DNA of 64,000 nt from Companilactobacillus zhongbaensis (GTDB lineage: Bacteria; Bacillota; Bacilli; Lactobacillales; Lactobacillaceae): the NCBI RefSeq assembly GCF_003946515.1, contig NZ_RHOM01000005.1, positions 1 to 64,000 on the forward strand, written 5' to 3'. Of this stretch, positions 57,284 through 64,000 are shown one piece after another; within the stretch, counting starts at the first letter, position 1, and every line of letters starts with the position of its first letter. The notes under the pieces are model-generated. The model was not told where the DNA came from. It searched no databases and was given only the letters and a program-made list of their open reading frames with translations. Both the position numbers and the translations under genes were made by a program.

Positions 57284-58162
57284 TCAAGCAATCATTCCTT
57301 GCCACTGTATATCATTGAATACAATAGACACGTCATCACCATCATGCTCAAGACCAATACCAATACGTAAATTAGCGTTTTGACCTTCTGATAGACTATC
57401 TGGAGTTCCAGGATCTCTATTGGAAGATGAAGTTCCAATAGTTCCGTTAGAGTCCGCAACAGTAAAGTTATAACCGTCAAAATCATCTAACGGAATTGTC
57501 CCCTTAATGGCAGTGATAGTATAATTTAAAATCACATATTGCTTCATGTTGTCATAATTATGTGAAATATCGGTCACGGAAACATCATTAGGATCTACCC
57601 GTTGTACTGAATTAACCTTAATACCGATTACCATTCCGTCATTACTAAGCATGTCTTCATCACCAAAAGATAAAACCTTTGCAGAATCTTCCGCCTCGTC
57701 TAATTGTGTATCGTCAGTATTTTCATCAAAATATTCTTCTTTACTAATCGTTCTTGCATGTTTTTGTTTTATATTCTTTGGTTTAATTCGTAATTTTTTT
57801 GATTGTTTTTGTCCATTTAAAAATACGGTTAATTTATACTTTCCAGCATCATAAAAAGTTAATGTTTCATTTCCAGTTTTCGCTTTGTTTGAACCCATAT
57901 TTTTTCCGGTCGATAAGTCTGTTACAGAATATTTATTTCCGCTATTTGTATGAAAGTCTAATGTTGCTTCACTATCTTTGTTTAACCTAGCAGTTGTGTC
58001 ATCAACATCGAGAAAAATTTGTTCCTCGGTTGTCACAAACGTTCTGATGAGATTGAACAATGCAACAAAGAATAAAAGAATCAGTATCCAAAATAACATT
58101 TTTTTGATCAATGAATGATTGTATTGCCTATTTTGAGAATGTCTTGAAGTTCTAGTTTCCAT
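57284..58162 (-). CDS. membrane-anchored protein with DUF4352-like C-terminal domain
   Basis: A 292-residue protein with a basic N-terminus, one membrane helix (MLFWILILLFFVALFNLI, about residues 22-39), an outside beta-rich part (residues 48-130), a charged linker and a C-terminal segment (about 165-290) resembling DUF4352 immunoglobulin-like domains (VILNYTITAIKGTIPLDDFD, LRIGIGLEHDGDDVSIVF). Function unknown. It lies 11 nt after the other membrane gene with an AGGAGG between, so the two form an operon. Confidence 0.65.
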   Translation of the reverse strand: METRTSRHSQNRQYNHSLIKKMLFWILILLFFVALFNLIRTFVTTEEQIFLDVDDTTARLNKDSEATLDFHTNSGNKYSVTDLSTGKNMGSNKAKTGNETLTFYDAGKYKLTVFLNGQKQSKKLRIKPKNIKQKHARTISKEEYFDENTDDTQLDEAEDSAKVLSFGDEDMLSNDGMVIGIKVNSVQRVDPNDVSVTDISHNYDNMKQYVILNYTITAIKGTIPLDDFDGYNFTVADSNGTIGTSSSNRDPGTPDSLSEGQNANLRIGIGLEHDGDDVSIVFNDIQWQGMIA

Positions 58163-58173
58163 CTGACATCCTC

Positions 58174-58668
58174 CTATTTTTTGCGATTGCGGTGTAATTC
58201 AGACCGAGTCATTGAATGGTGAGGTGATTGTTGGCCATATGGATCATATTGCTGTTGATTATTCAAATTTGAGTCGTTGTTTAAATTATCTGAATGGTTT
58301 GTACTTTTTTCTAATTTTTTGTTTTGCAATATATGCCAAATTAAAAATCCAAGTCCAATAACCATTCCTAGCCAGATCCAGACTGATAAATCACCAAATG
58401 ATCTATCAGCTGTAGTCAATGCAACTAGTCCAAATAGTACTAAAATGATGGCATTCGCGATGTCTCCACCTAGATGTATTTTTGATTTGGTTGCCAAGTA
58501 AACTATTCCAGAAACAAGGTAGGCAAATGCCATTATGATTCCACCTGAGCCACTTGTGCTGTTATTACTTTCAATCGCATTTGATAATCCGGCAGCCATA
58601 CTTTGAATCACGATGAATATTGATAGTAAGATCATCAATATTCCTATTACTAATTTTGTTGTTTTCAT
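58174..58668 (-). CDS. small multi-pass membrane protein
   Basis: A 164-residue protein with about four membrane helices (LVIGILMILLSIFIVIQSM; IIMAFAYLVSGIVYLA; IANAIILVLFGLVAL; IWLGMVIGLGFLIWHIL) and an Asn/Gln/Ser-rich tail of 45 residues inside or outside the cell. I do not recognise a function. First gene of a two-gene operon with the DUF4352-like protein. GGGGGG Shine-Dalgarno before the ATG. Confidence 0.7.
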   Translation of the reverse strand: MKTTKLVIGILMILLSIFIVIQSMAAGLSNAIESNNSTSGSGGIIMAFAYLVSGIVYLATKSKIHLGGDIANAIILVLFGLVALTTADRSFGDLSVWIWLGMVIGLGFLIWHILQNKKLEKSTNHSDNLNNDSNLNNQQQYDPYGQQSPHHSMTRSELHRNRKK

Positions 58669-58851
58669 CTTAAATCCCCCCTAAATACTAATGTATAAAA
58701 AGTATTATAAAATCATTTTAACAGATATCGTTTATCGAAGATGCCAAAGCGATAATTTATAATAATATAATTTATCGCAGCTCCACCAAATCTTTTATGT
58801 TATTAAAAATATGATAAGCTTGATGTAAATGCTTAGTGAGGGGGATATTCC

Positions 58852-59166
58852 ATGATAATCAACTTAGTAAACCCGGAAACAAATACGAGAAAGAAAGCCA
58901 AACTAGGTTTTTCCTGGACAACATTTTTCTTCGGTTTTTTCCCAGCAGTCTTTCGTGAAGACTGGAAGTGGGCGGCCATTATTTTTCTGGTTGAAATGGT
59001 TGTAACCGTTCCAACTTTGGGATTCGGATTTTCTGTAGTCGGAATTATTTTTTCGTTTTTCTACAACCGTCTCTACGTCAATGATTTATTAGCCAAGGGA
59101 TTTCGTCCCGAAGATGACTATTCTAAAAATGCTTTGCTCAACAAGAATTTTAATTTGAATGGATAA
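58852..59166 (+). CDS. small membrane protein (HrgC-like)
   Basis: A 104-residue protein with an N-terminal strand (MIINLVNPETNTRKKAKLGF), the motif FSWTTFFFGFFPAVFREDWKW and two membrane helices (residues 22-60 and 60-75). This FSWTxxFFGxxPxxFRxDWK pattern occurs in small uncharacterised membrane proteins of lactobacilli and other bacteria. Function unknown. GAGGGGG precedes the ATG. Confidence 0.7.
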   Translation: MIINLVNPETNTRKKAKLGFSWTTFFFGFFPAVFREDWKWAAIIFLVEMVVTVPTLGFGFSVVGIIFSFFYNRLYVNDLLAKGFRPEDDYSKNALLNKNFNLNG

Positions 59167-59167
59167 G

Positions 59168-59199
59168 AAAAAGACAAGAATCGAAATTCTTGTCTTTTT
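59168..59199. terminator. bidirectional terminator
   Basis: AAAAAGACAAGAAT pairs with ATTCTTGTCTTTTT between the convergent small membrane gene and lactate oxidase gene. Confidence 0.9.
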
Positions 59200-59207
59200 G
59201 TTTGAAA

Positions 59208-60308
59208 TTATCTCAGTAATTTAGCTTTTTTAACATCTTCGATTGTCTTGGTTCCAGCCAATTGCATGATGGTCTTGAATTCATCATTCAAGTGTTCAAC
59301 GACAGAATAAACGCCATCAGCGCCACCAAGGGCTAATCCGTAAATGATTGGACGGGCTAGAGCAACCATGTCAGCACCGTTAGCTAAAGCCTTGAAGACG
59401 TGTGATCCTCGGCGAACACCACTATCGAAGATGATCGGTACTTGGTGATTTACGGCATCGGCCACGCTCTTTAGGACATCAAATGAAGCAGGACCTCCGT
59501 TTAGTTGTCTACCACCATGGTTAGAAACGTAGATTCCGTCAGCACCCGCACCGATAGCTAGTAGAGCATCTTCTGGACTTTGGACACCTTTGACGATAAC
59601 TGGTAGGTTCGTGAAATCTTTGATCCGTTTTACGTCAGCTGGACTGATTTTTTGAGCTGCTGCCGCGTAGATCTCACCGATTCCTTTACCTTTACCATCT
59701 CCAGTACTGAATTTTTCTAAGTTGGCCATTGGGATAGGGAATTGGAAGTTATTGATTATGTCTGATTCACGATAGCCATCGACTGTGGCATCAGCAGTTA
59801 AGATGATTGCCTTTGCACCAGCGTTCATAGCTTCTGTCAAAAGACTTTCGTTAAATTCCCAGTCTTTACTCATGTAAAGTTGGAAAAATTGTGGTGACCC
59901 AGCACCGGCTTTTGCTGTGTCAGCAATCGATGTTGATGAATAAGTGCTTTGTGACATTAATGCACCAGCTTTTGCCATGCCTTTAGCCGTATCTTTTTCA
60001 CCTTGAGAATGTGCTAAGCCTTGGGCGGCAGCTGGAGACATCATAATAGGCGTTTTAACTTTGATTCCAAATATCTCCGTGTCAGTTTGTGGATCTTCAA
60101 TATTGCTTAAAACTCTAGGAACGATTTGGACGTGATTAAATGCTTTCGTATTTTCAGATAATGTCCATTCGTCTTCAGAACCACCGCTAATATAACCAAA
60201 ACCACCGGTAGGGATGATCTTCTTTGCTTCTGCCTCTAGTGAAGGTAAATTGAGAATATCTAGTTCTTTCTCGTTATCACTTTGTGTGTAACCATTAATT
60301 TCTGTCAT
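59208..60308 (-). CDS. lox: L-lactate oxidase / FMN-dependent alpha-hydroxy-acid oxidase
   Basis: Oxidises L-lactate (or another 2-hydroxy acid) to the keto acid using FMN and oxygen, producing H2O2. The 366-residue protein has the TIM-barrel family signatures: PIMMSPAAAQGLAH, FQLYMSKD (Tyr145), IVKGVQSPEDALLAIGAGAD and the active-site SNHGGRQL (His264, Arg267), and FDSGVRRGSHVFKALANGAD. ATG 60308 follows AGAGGGG; an upstream extension of 17 codons is rejected. Two TTGATCAA palindromes lie upstream. Confidence 0.88.
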   Translation of the reverse strand: MTEINGYTQSDNEKELDILNLPSLEAEAKKIIPTGGFGYISGGSEDEWTLSENTKAFNHVQIVPRVLSNIEDPQTDTEIFGIKVKTPIMMSPAAAQGLAHSQGEKDTAKGMAKAGALMSQSTYSSTSIADTAKAGAGSPQFFQLYMSKDWEFNESLLTEAMNAGAKAIILTADATVDGYRESDIINNFQFPIPMANLEKFSTGDGKGKGIGEIYAAAAQKISPADVKRIKDFTNLPVIVKGVQSPEDALLAIGAGADGIYVSNHGGRQLNGGPASFDVLKSVADAVNHQVPIIFDSGVRRGSHVFKALANGADMVALARPIIYGLALGGADGVYSVVEHLNDEFKTIMQLAGTKTIEDVKKAKLLR

Positions 60309-60351
60309 CTTGACCCCTCTTTTATTCAAAAATAAGCGCATACATCGTTGA

Positions 60352-60395
60352 TTGATCAACTTTTTCGGTGTGTTTGCTTTTTAGTACTTGATCAA
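60352..60395. promoter_or_regulatory. pair of TTGATCAA palindromes upstream of lox
   Basis: TTGATCAA at 60352-60359 and again at 60388-60395, 36 bp apart. Possible operator pair for lox or for the divergent gene at 60513; the regulator is unknown. Confidence 0.35.
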
Positions 60396-60512
60396 TTTAG
60401 CACTGACTTTATTTATATACAAATAATCTTTCTCCTAAAAACAAAAAAATTTATACTAACTTGTTTTTTGTGCGAAAATGAAAGTATCAATTTCTAGTAA
60501 AGAAGCGATTTT

Positions 60513-61292
60513 ATGGCAGATCAACGAACAAAATTAGCAAAATATTTTAATCAACGAGTTTGGTTCAGTGCAACCTTTGAAAAATTCACGCACAAGAAGA
60601 TCCGTGCGGGTGGATTTAGTCCAGTTTTATTGCTGGTGGATCTACAATTGACTGATAAAAGAGGCAGAACTGTTGAACCTGACATTGCTGATCACGTTTG
60701 GGTGCCTGCCAATAAAGAAGTTTTTAAATTGGGAAAAGAACTGTTCGATGGTGATGAGATCGTCTTTTCTGCCGTAGTTAAAACGTATGGTATCAAAAGA
60801 AACGATGTTGCCGACAAAAGAGCTAATATTGCTCAAAGAGTCGATCAAACTAATCATCAAATTTTTCAAGATTATCGTGAAGATTATTTGGATTGGAAAG
60901 ATGATTGGCAACAAGTTGCTAGTCGCAATCAGGAACTGAAACAAGAATTGCAACAAGGTAAAATCGACCGCAAAACTATGCAGCAATTGGAGCAGGAAAA
61001 TATTACTCAATATAAAAATAGTCAACCTGACGGAGTTGCCGTAAAAAACCGCGAGGAGGCTAATCAAAATCGATCCGATGCCCAAAGAAAGTCACTCAAG
61101 TTTGTCGATTACCAGTTGGAAGATTTAAGAGATGTCAGATTTCTCAAACAACGAAGATTGCACAAGGGTTGGGTCCGTAAACAAATCTCTGTTAAAGACC
61201 AAACTAATACCAAGTACACGAAATACCTGGCGGCACGTAGTTTTGCCTATCACGATGGCATCTCTTTTGATCAATTTGAAAATAATAAATAA
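60513..61292 (+). CDS. conserved hypothetical protein
   Basis: A 259-residue soluble protein that I do not recognise. The first 90 residues look beta-rich (VWFSATFEKFTHKKIRAGGF, LLLVDLQLTDKRGR, DHVWVP, GDEIVFSAVVKTYG), a pattern that could be an OB-like fold. Residues 100-190 are strongly charged and Gln-rich, probably a coiled coil. The tail is basic (RFLKQRRLHKGWVRK). No signal peptide or membrane helix. Possible nucleic-acid binding is inference. Divergent from lox. Confidence 0.6.
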   Translation: MADQRTKLAKYFNQRVWFSATFEKFTHKKIRAGGFSPVLLLVDLQLTDKRGRTVEPDIADHVWVPANKEVFKLGKELFDGDEIVFSAVVKTYGIKRNDVADKRANIAQRVDQTNHQIFQDYREDYLDWKDDWQQVASRNQELKQELQQGKIDRKTMQQLEQENITQYKNSQPDGVAVKNREEANQNRSDAQRKSLKFVDYQLEDLRDVRFLKQRRLHKGWVRKQISVKDQTNTKYTKYLAARSFAYHDGISFDQFENNK

Positions 61293-61308
61293 TTACGAGA
61301 ACAATCAT

Positions 61309-61338
61309 TTGCTTATTTTGTAATCGTTTAACTATAAT
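61309..61338 (+). promoter_or_regulatory. doxX promoter
   Basis: TTGCTT (61309-61314), 18 nt, TATAAT (61333-61338). Confidence 0.6.
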
Positions 61339-61368
61339 GAAAAAATCAATAAAAGAGGGGAATTCATT

Positions 61369-61866
61369 ATGGTTAATTTTTTACGGAACAATAAAATCGC
61401 AACTGTCTTGTTGACGATTTTGCGGATCTACCTAGGAGTTGAATGGACTTTGGCTGGCTTTGCTAAAGTTACAAACGGAGCCAGTGCAGCAACTAAAGGG
61501 ATGCTGGAAGCTGCGGTGAAGAATCCAGTCAAGGGTCCTTCTGGAGATGTGGTCTATCCTTGGTTCAACGATATGATCAGTTCAATATTGCCTCACGCTC
61601 AAGGAATGAGTGTCTTGGTAGCTTGGGGTGAACTTTTAGTTGGTCTAGGATTGATATTTGGCTGTTTAACCACTGCCGCTGCTTTTTTCGGGGTGGTTAT
61701 GAACTTTTCATACATGCTCTCGGGTTCAATTTCAGTCAATCCAATGTACATTTTTCTAAGTTACTTCATCCTGATTGCTGGTTATAACGCCGGTAAGATT
61801 GGATTAGATCACTGGGTAATTCCTTGGGTCAGACGTCACATTTTTCACAAAAAAGTTGTAGCTTAA
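61369..61866 (+). CDS. DoxX family membrane protein
   Basis: A 165-residue DoxX-type protein with four membrane segments (LLTILRIYLGVEWTLAGFAK; MSVLVAWGELLVGLGLIFGC; TAAAFFGVVMNFSYMLSGS; PMYIFLSYFILIAGYNAGKI). DoxX proteins are linked to redox or thiosulfate metabolism in some bacteria, but their role in lactobacilli is not established. AGAGGGG precedes the ATG. Single gene with its own promoter and terminator. Confidence 0.85.
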   Translation: MVNFLRNNKIATVLLTILRIYLGVEWTLAGFAKVTNGASAATKGMLEAAVKNPVKGPSGDVVYPWFNDMISSILPHAQGMSVLVAWGELLVGLGLIFGCLTTAAAFFGVVMNFSYMLSGSISVNPMYIFLSYFILIAGYNAGKIGLDHWVIPWVRRHIFHKKVVA

Positions 61867-61877
61867 ATAGTTTTTAG

Positions 61878-61907
61878 ACCGCAAGGTGCAGAACTTTGCG
61901 GTTTTTT
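61878..61907 (+). terminator. doxX terminator
   Basis: ACCGCAAG pairs with TTTGCGGT, followed by TTTTT. Confidence 0.85.
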
Positions 61908-61992
61908 AATGGTTTTATTTATCATTTGCTTAACTAATATAGTTTTATACAGTAAACTTGTATTAAATGATTTATTTATAGGGGTGTGTGAA

Positions 61993-62961
61993 TTGGTCAC
62001 AATTAGGGATATTGCCAAACAGGCTGGTGTTTCTCCTTCGACTGCATCGAGAGCACTGAATAAAAATCCACATATCAGTAAAAAAACGATCGACCGGGTC
62101 CAAACGATAGCCGATCAGTTAGGCTATATGCCAGATTACAATGCAAAAAATCTTACTACCGGCGAAGCTTCAGCCGTGGGTGTGATTTTTCCAGTAGATG
62201 GACATGCGGTACAGAGTAATCCTTTTTATATCAAAGTTTTAAGTGGTGTTAACGATGAACTGATCAAGCGTGGTTACGCTTTGTCTGTCGCTATCACTAA
62301 AACGCTCGATGACTTGCAAAAAAATGTGAAATCGATGATCTACCAAAGTAAGATCAAGCGGTTTATTTTGTTGTATTCTCAACCCAATGATCCAATTGCC
62401 AAATTCTTACGTGAAAATCATTTAAGATTCGTCGTGATCGGTCAACCGACAGTTGAGACTGATTATTATGTCAACAACAACAACGTAGAAGCAGGTGCAG
62501 CGGCAACGAGATACTTGCTCGAACAAAGTCAACCTGAGCATTTAGCCTTCGTTCATTCACCGGAAAATTGGCTTTTTGAAAAGGAACGATTTACCGGCTT
62601 CCAAAATGTCGTTTCCGAGCATAATTTGGATTACCAGGAATTTACTGTCGATCAGTCAAATTCGACAACATTGGAATCACAAATTTTTGAACATCCCCAG
62701 ATCGATGGAGCAGTGGCAACTGATGATATCAATGCCATGAATTTCATCGATAGTTTTAAAAAAGTTTACCCACTCAAGCAAGTTGAAATCATGGGTTTTA
62801 ATAACTCATTGCCGAAGGTTTTACTCGATCGTAACTATCGAACCGTTGATCTATTCCCCGAAGAGATGGGGAAAAAGGCGACACTACTGCTGTTCAGTGA
62901 TCGTGAGGATCAATCGATCGATGAAAAGAAACATCTCCTAGTCGGCTATAAAATCGTCTGA
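61993..62961 (+). CDS. malR: LacI-family transcriptional regulator (MalR-like)
   Basis: Sugar-responsive regulator of 322 residues. The N-terminal LacI HTH is TIRDIAKQAGVSPSTASRAL (about residues 3-22) with the hinge AKNLTTGEASAVGVIFP; a periplasmic-binding-type effector domain follows. The start is TTG 61993 after AGGGG; the longer in-frame start adds an implausible hydrophobic stretch. Adjacent to a maltose-transporter-like gene with a LacI-type operator in its promoter, so MalR is likely, though only by context. Confidence 0.8.
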   Translation: MVTIRDIAKQAGVSPSTASRALNKNPHISKKTIDRVQTIADQLGYMPDYNAKNLTTGEASAVGVIFPVDGHAVQSNPFYIKVLSGVNDELIKRGYALSVAITKTLDDLQKNVKSMIYQSKIKRFILLYSQPNDPIAKFLRENHLRFVVIGQPTVETDYYVNNNNVEAGAAATRYLLEQSQPEHLAFVHSPENWLFEKERFTGFQNVVSEHNLDYQEFTVDQSNSTTLESQIFEHPQIDGAVATDDINAMNFIDSFKKVYPLKQVEIMGFNNSLPKVLLDRNYRTVDLFPEEMGKKATLLLFSDREDQSIDEKKHLLVGYKIV

Positions 62962-62964
62962 ATT

Positions 62965-62994
62965 AGTCAGCTCATTTTCGAGCTGGCTTTTTTT
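62965..62994 (+). terminator. malR-like gene terminator
   Basis: AGTCAGCTC-ATTTTC-GAGCTGGCT, then T. Confidence 0.85.
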
Positions 62995-63110
62995 ATTCGC
63001 AAAAATTTTTAAATTTTTTTTCGTAATTTATCTACAGGGAAAAAGATTGATATATCAACAATTATTTTGAAATATCTCTTTGAAGTATGTAAAAAATATC
63101 ACATTCTTTT

Positions 63111-63128
63111 AATGCAAACGGTTGCATT
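63111..63128. promoter_or_regulatory. LacI-family operator
   Basis: AATGCAAACGGTTGCATT has 7-bp arms AATGCAA/TTGCATT around ACGG, the GCAAACG-TTGC form bound by MalR/GalR-type proteins. Its right arm supplies the -35 of the transporter gene. Confidence 0.75.
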
Positions 63129-63150
63129 AAATTGAAAGCGGTTTTATACT
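63122..63150 (+). promoter_or_regulatory. transporter promoter
   Basis: TTGCAT (63122-63127), 17 nt, TATACT (63145-63150). Confidence 0.7.
63133..63146 (+). promoter_or_regulatory. cre site between -35 and -10
   Basis: TGAAAGCGGTTTTA has one mismatch to the cre consensus and lies inside the promoter spacer, predicting CcpA repression. Confidence 0.65.
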
Positions 63151-63194
63151 AATGTCATAAATTAATTCATACCACGAAACGAGGGAGAAACATC

Positions 63195-64000
63195 ATGTCA
63201 GATAAAAAAGAGACAAAACAAGATGGCGCTGGTTTACCAAAGCTATCTTCGAACACTATCTGGATGCTTAGTTTGGGATTCCTAGGCGTTCAAATGGCCT
63301 TTACTTTACAAAGCTCGCAAATGAGCCGTATCTTCCAAACTATCGGAGCTGATCCTAACAACTTAGGTTGGTTCTTCATCTTGCCACCTTTGGCCGGATT
63401 GATCGTTCAACCGATCGTTGGATATTACTCAGATAGAACTTGGGCACCTAAATTAGGTGGAAGACGGTTGCCTTACTTGATCTTAGGTACTGTAGTTGCC
63501 GCAATCGTTATGTTCTTATTGCCAAACTCAGGTTCAATGGGCTTTGGTTACGGATCCATGGCAGCTTTATTGTTTGGTGCAATTACTGTTGCCTTTCTAG
63601 ATTTATCATCAAACGTTGCCATGCAACCATTCAAGATGATGGTCGGTGATATGGTCAACGATGACCAAAAGAGTTATGCCTATGGTATTCAAAGTTTCTT
63701 ATCAAACACTGGTGCGGTTATCGCCGCAATCTTCCCATTCTTGTTCACAGCACTAGGGATCGCTAACACCGCTAAAAAGGGTGTTGTACCACAGTCAGTT
63801 GTTTGGTCATTCTACATCGGTGCCGCAATTTTAGTTATTTCAACAATCATCACAATTTTCAGAGTTAAAGAATACGATCCACAAACTTACGCTAAGTATC
63901 ACGGCATTTCTGAAGACGCTAATAAAACGGGTGGTAACTGGTTAGATCTTCTCAAGAAAGCTCCTAAAGTATTCTGGACAGTAACATTAGTTCAATTCTT
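63195..64000 (+). CDS. malT: MFS/GPH-type sugar transporter, probable maltose permease (partial)
   Basis: The gene runs off the right edge; 268 codons are visible. Product begins MSDKKETKQDGAGLPKLSSN, then membrane helices (IWMLSLGFLGVQMAFTLQSS; LGWFFILPPLAGLIVQPIVG; YLILGTVVAAIVMFLLP) and the loop YYSDRTWAPKLGGRRLPY, typical of SLC45/GPH-related sugar porters such as lactobacillus MalT. GAGGGAG precedes the ATG. A LacI operator and cre site in the promoter, and the regulator gene upstream, support inducible, catabolite-repressed sugar uptake. Confidence 0.82.
   Translation, partial: MSDKKETKQDGAGLPKLSSNTIWMLSLGFLGVQMAFTLQSSQMSRIFQTIGADPNNLGWFFILPPLAGLIVQPIVGYYSDRTWAPKLGGRRLPYLILGTVVAAIVMFLLPNSGSMGFGYGSMAALLFGAITVAFLDLSSNVAMQPFKMMVGDMVNDDQKSYAYGIQSFLSNTGAVIAAIFPFLFTALGIANTAKKGVVPQSVVWSFYIGAAILVISTIITIFRVKEYDPQTYAKYHGISEDANKTGGNWLDLLKKAPKVFWTVTLVQF

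Overview
The window reads as a chromosomal segment of a low-GC Firmicute of the family Lactobacillaceae. Gene content and order (rpsP-rimM-trmD-rplS, lexA, a complete pur operon, rpsB-tsf-pyrH-frr-uppS-cdsA-rseP-proS-polC, rimP-nusA-ylxR-ylxQ-infB-rbfA-truB-ribF, hrcA-grpE-dnaK-dnaJ-lepA), a Lactococcus-like PurBox arrangement, SLAP-type secreted proteins and a lactate oxidase all fit. A Companilactobacillus-like genome is a plausible guess, but genus is an inference.

Layout. 1-145: right end of an IS30-type insertion sequence, next to the rpsP promoter. 235-2286: ribosomal protein and tRNA/rRNA maturation genes. 2441-3677: lexA divergent from a small SOS-linked gene and yneF. 3903-15225: an eleven-gene purine operon (purEKCSQLFMNHD) that takes PRPP to IMP except for the PurB step. 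15226-15811: a GC-rich structured intergenic island between convergent purD and plsC. 15812-17488: lipid acyltransferase, RNA methyltransferase and GIY-YIG protein. 17628-29761: translation, UMP kinase, cell-envelope lipid genes, ProRS and PolC. 29868-37345: nusA-infB operon, truB, ribF. 37463-44651: CIRCE-controlled hrcA-grpE-dnaK, dnaJ with its own promoter, a repeat-filled island (42284-42750), and lepA.

From 44.7 kb on the content is more accessory: a quinone-oxidoreductase-like MDR protein; a secreted GW-domain-like protein whose promoter carries two cre sites and a perfect CRP/FNR-type palindrome; a glutathione-reductase-like flavoenzyme; a proline T-box (specifier CCU) controlling a second, archaeal/eukaryotic-type ProRS; a second GC-rich island (50629-51422) with two structured elements facing away from each other; sortase A, recJ, apt; a tRNA-Ser(CGA) followed by a possible integrase remnant; two secreted SLAP-domain proteins; a membrane-protein pair; lactate oxidase; DoxX; and a LacI-type regulator beside a sugar transporter that runs off the window.

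The strongest candidate for something undescribed is a family of about 150-175 nt hairpin elements at 15521-15672, 50682-50854 (minus) and 51184-51353. The helix sequences differ, but each copy stays self-complementary, keeps a GGA/GGA internal loop, and is followed by a nearly G-free C/A-rich tract. The dnaJ-lepA gap holds a different set of tandem repeats whose stems also covary. Several genes use TTG starts backed by good Shine-Dalgarno sequences (purK, purF, rimP, ylxQ, recJ, the lacI-type gene).
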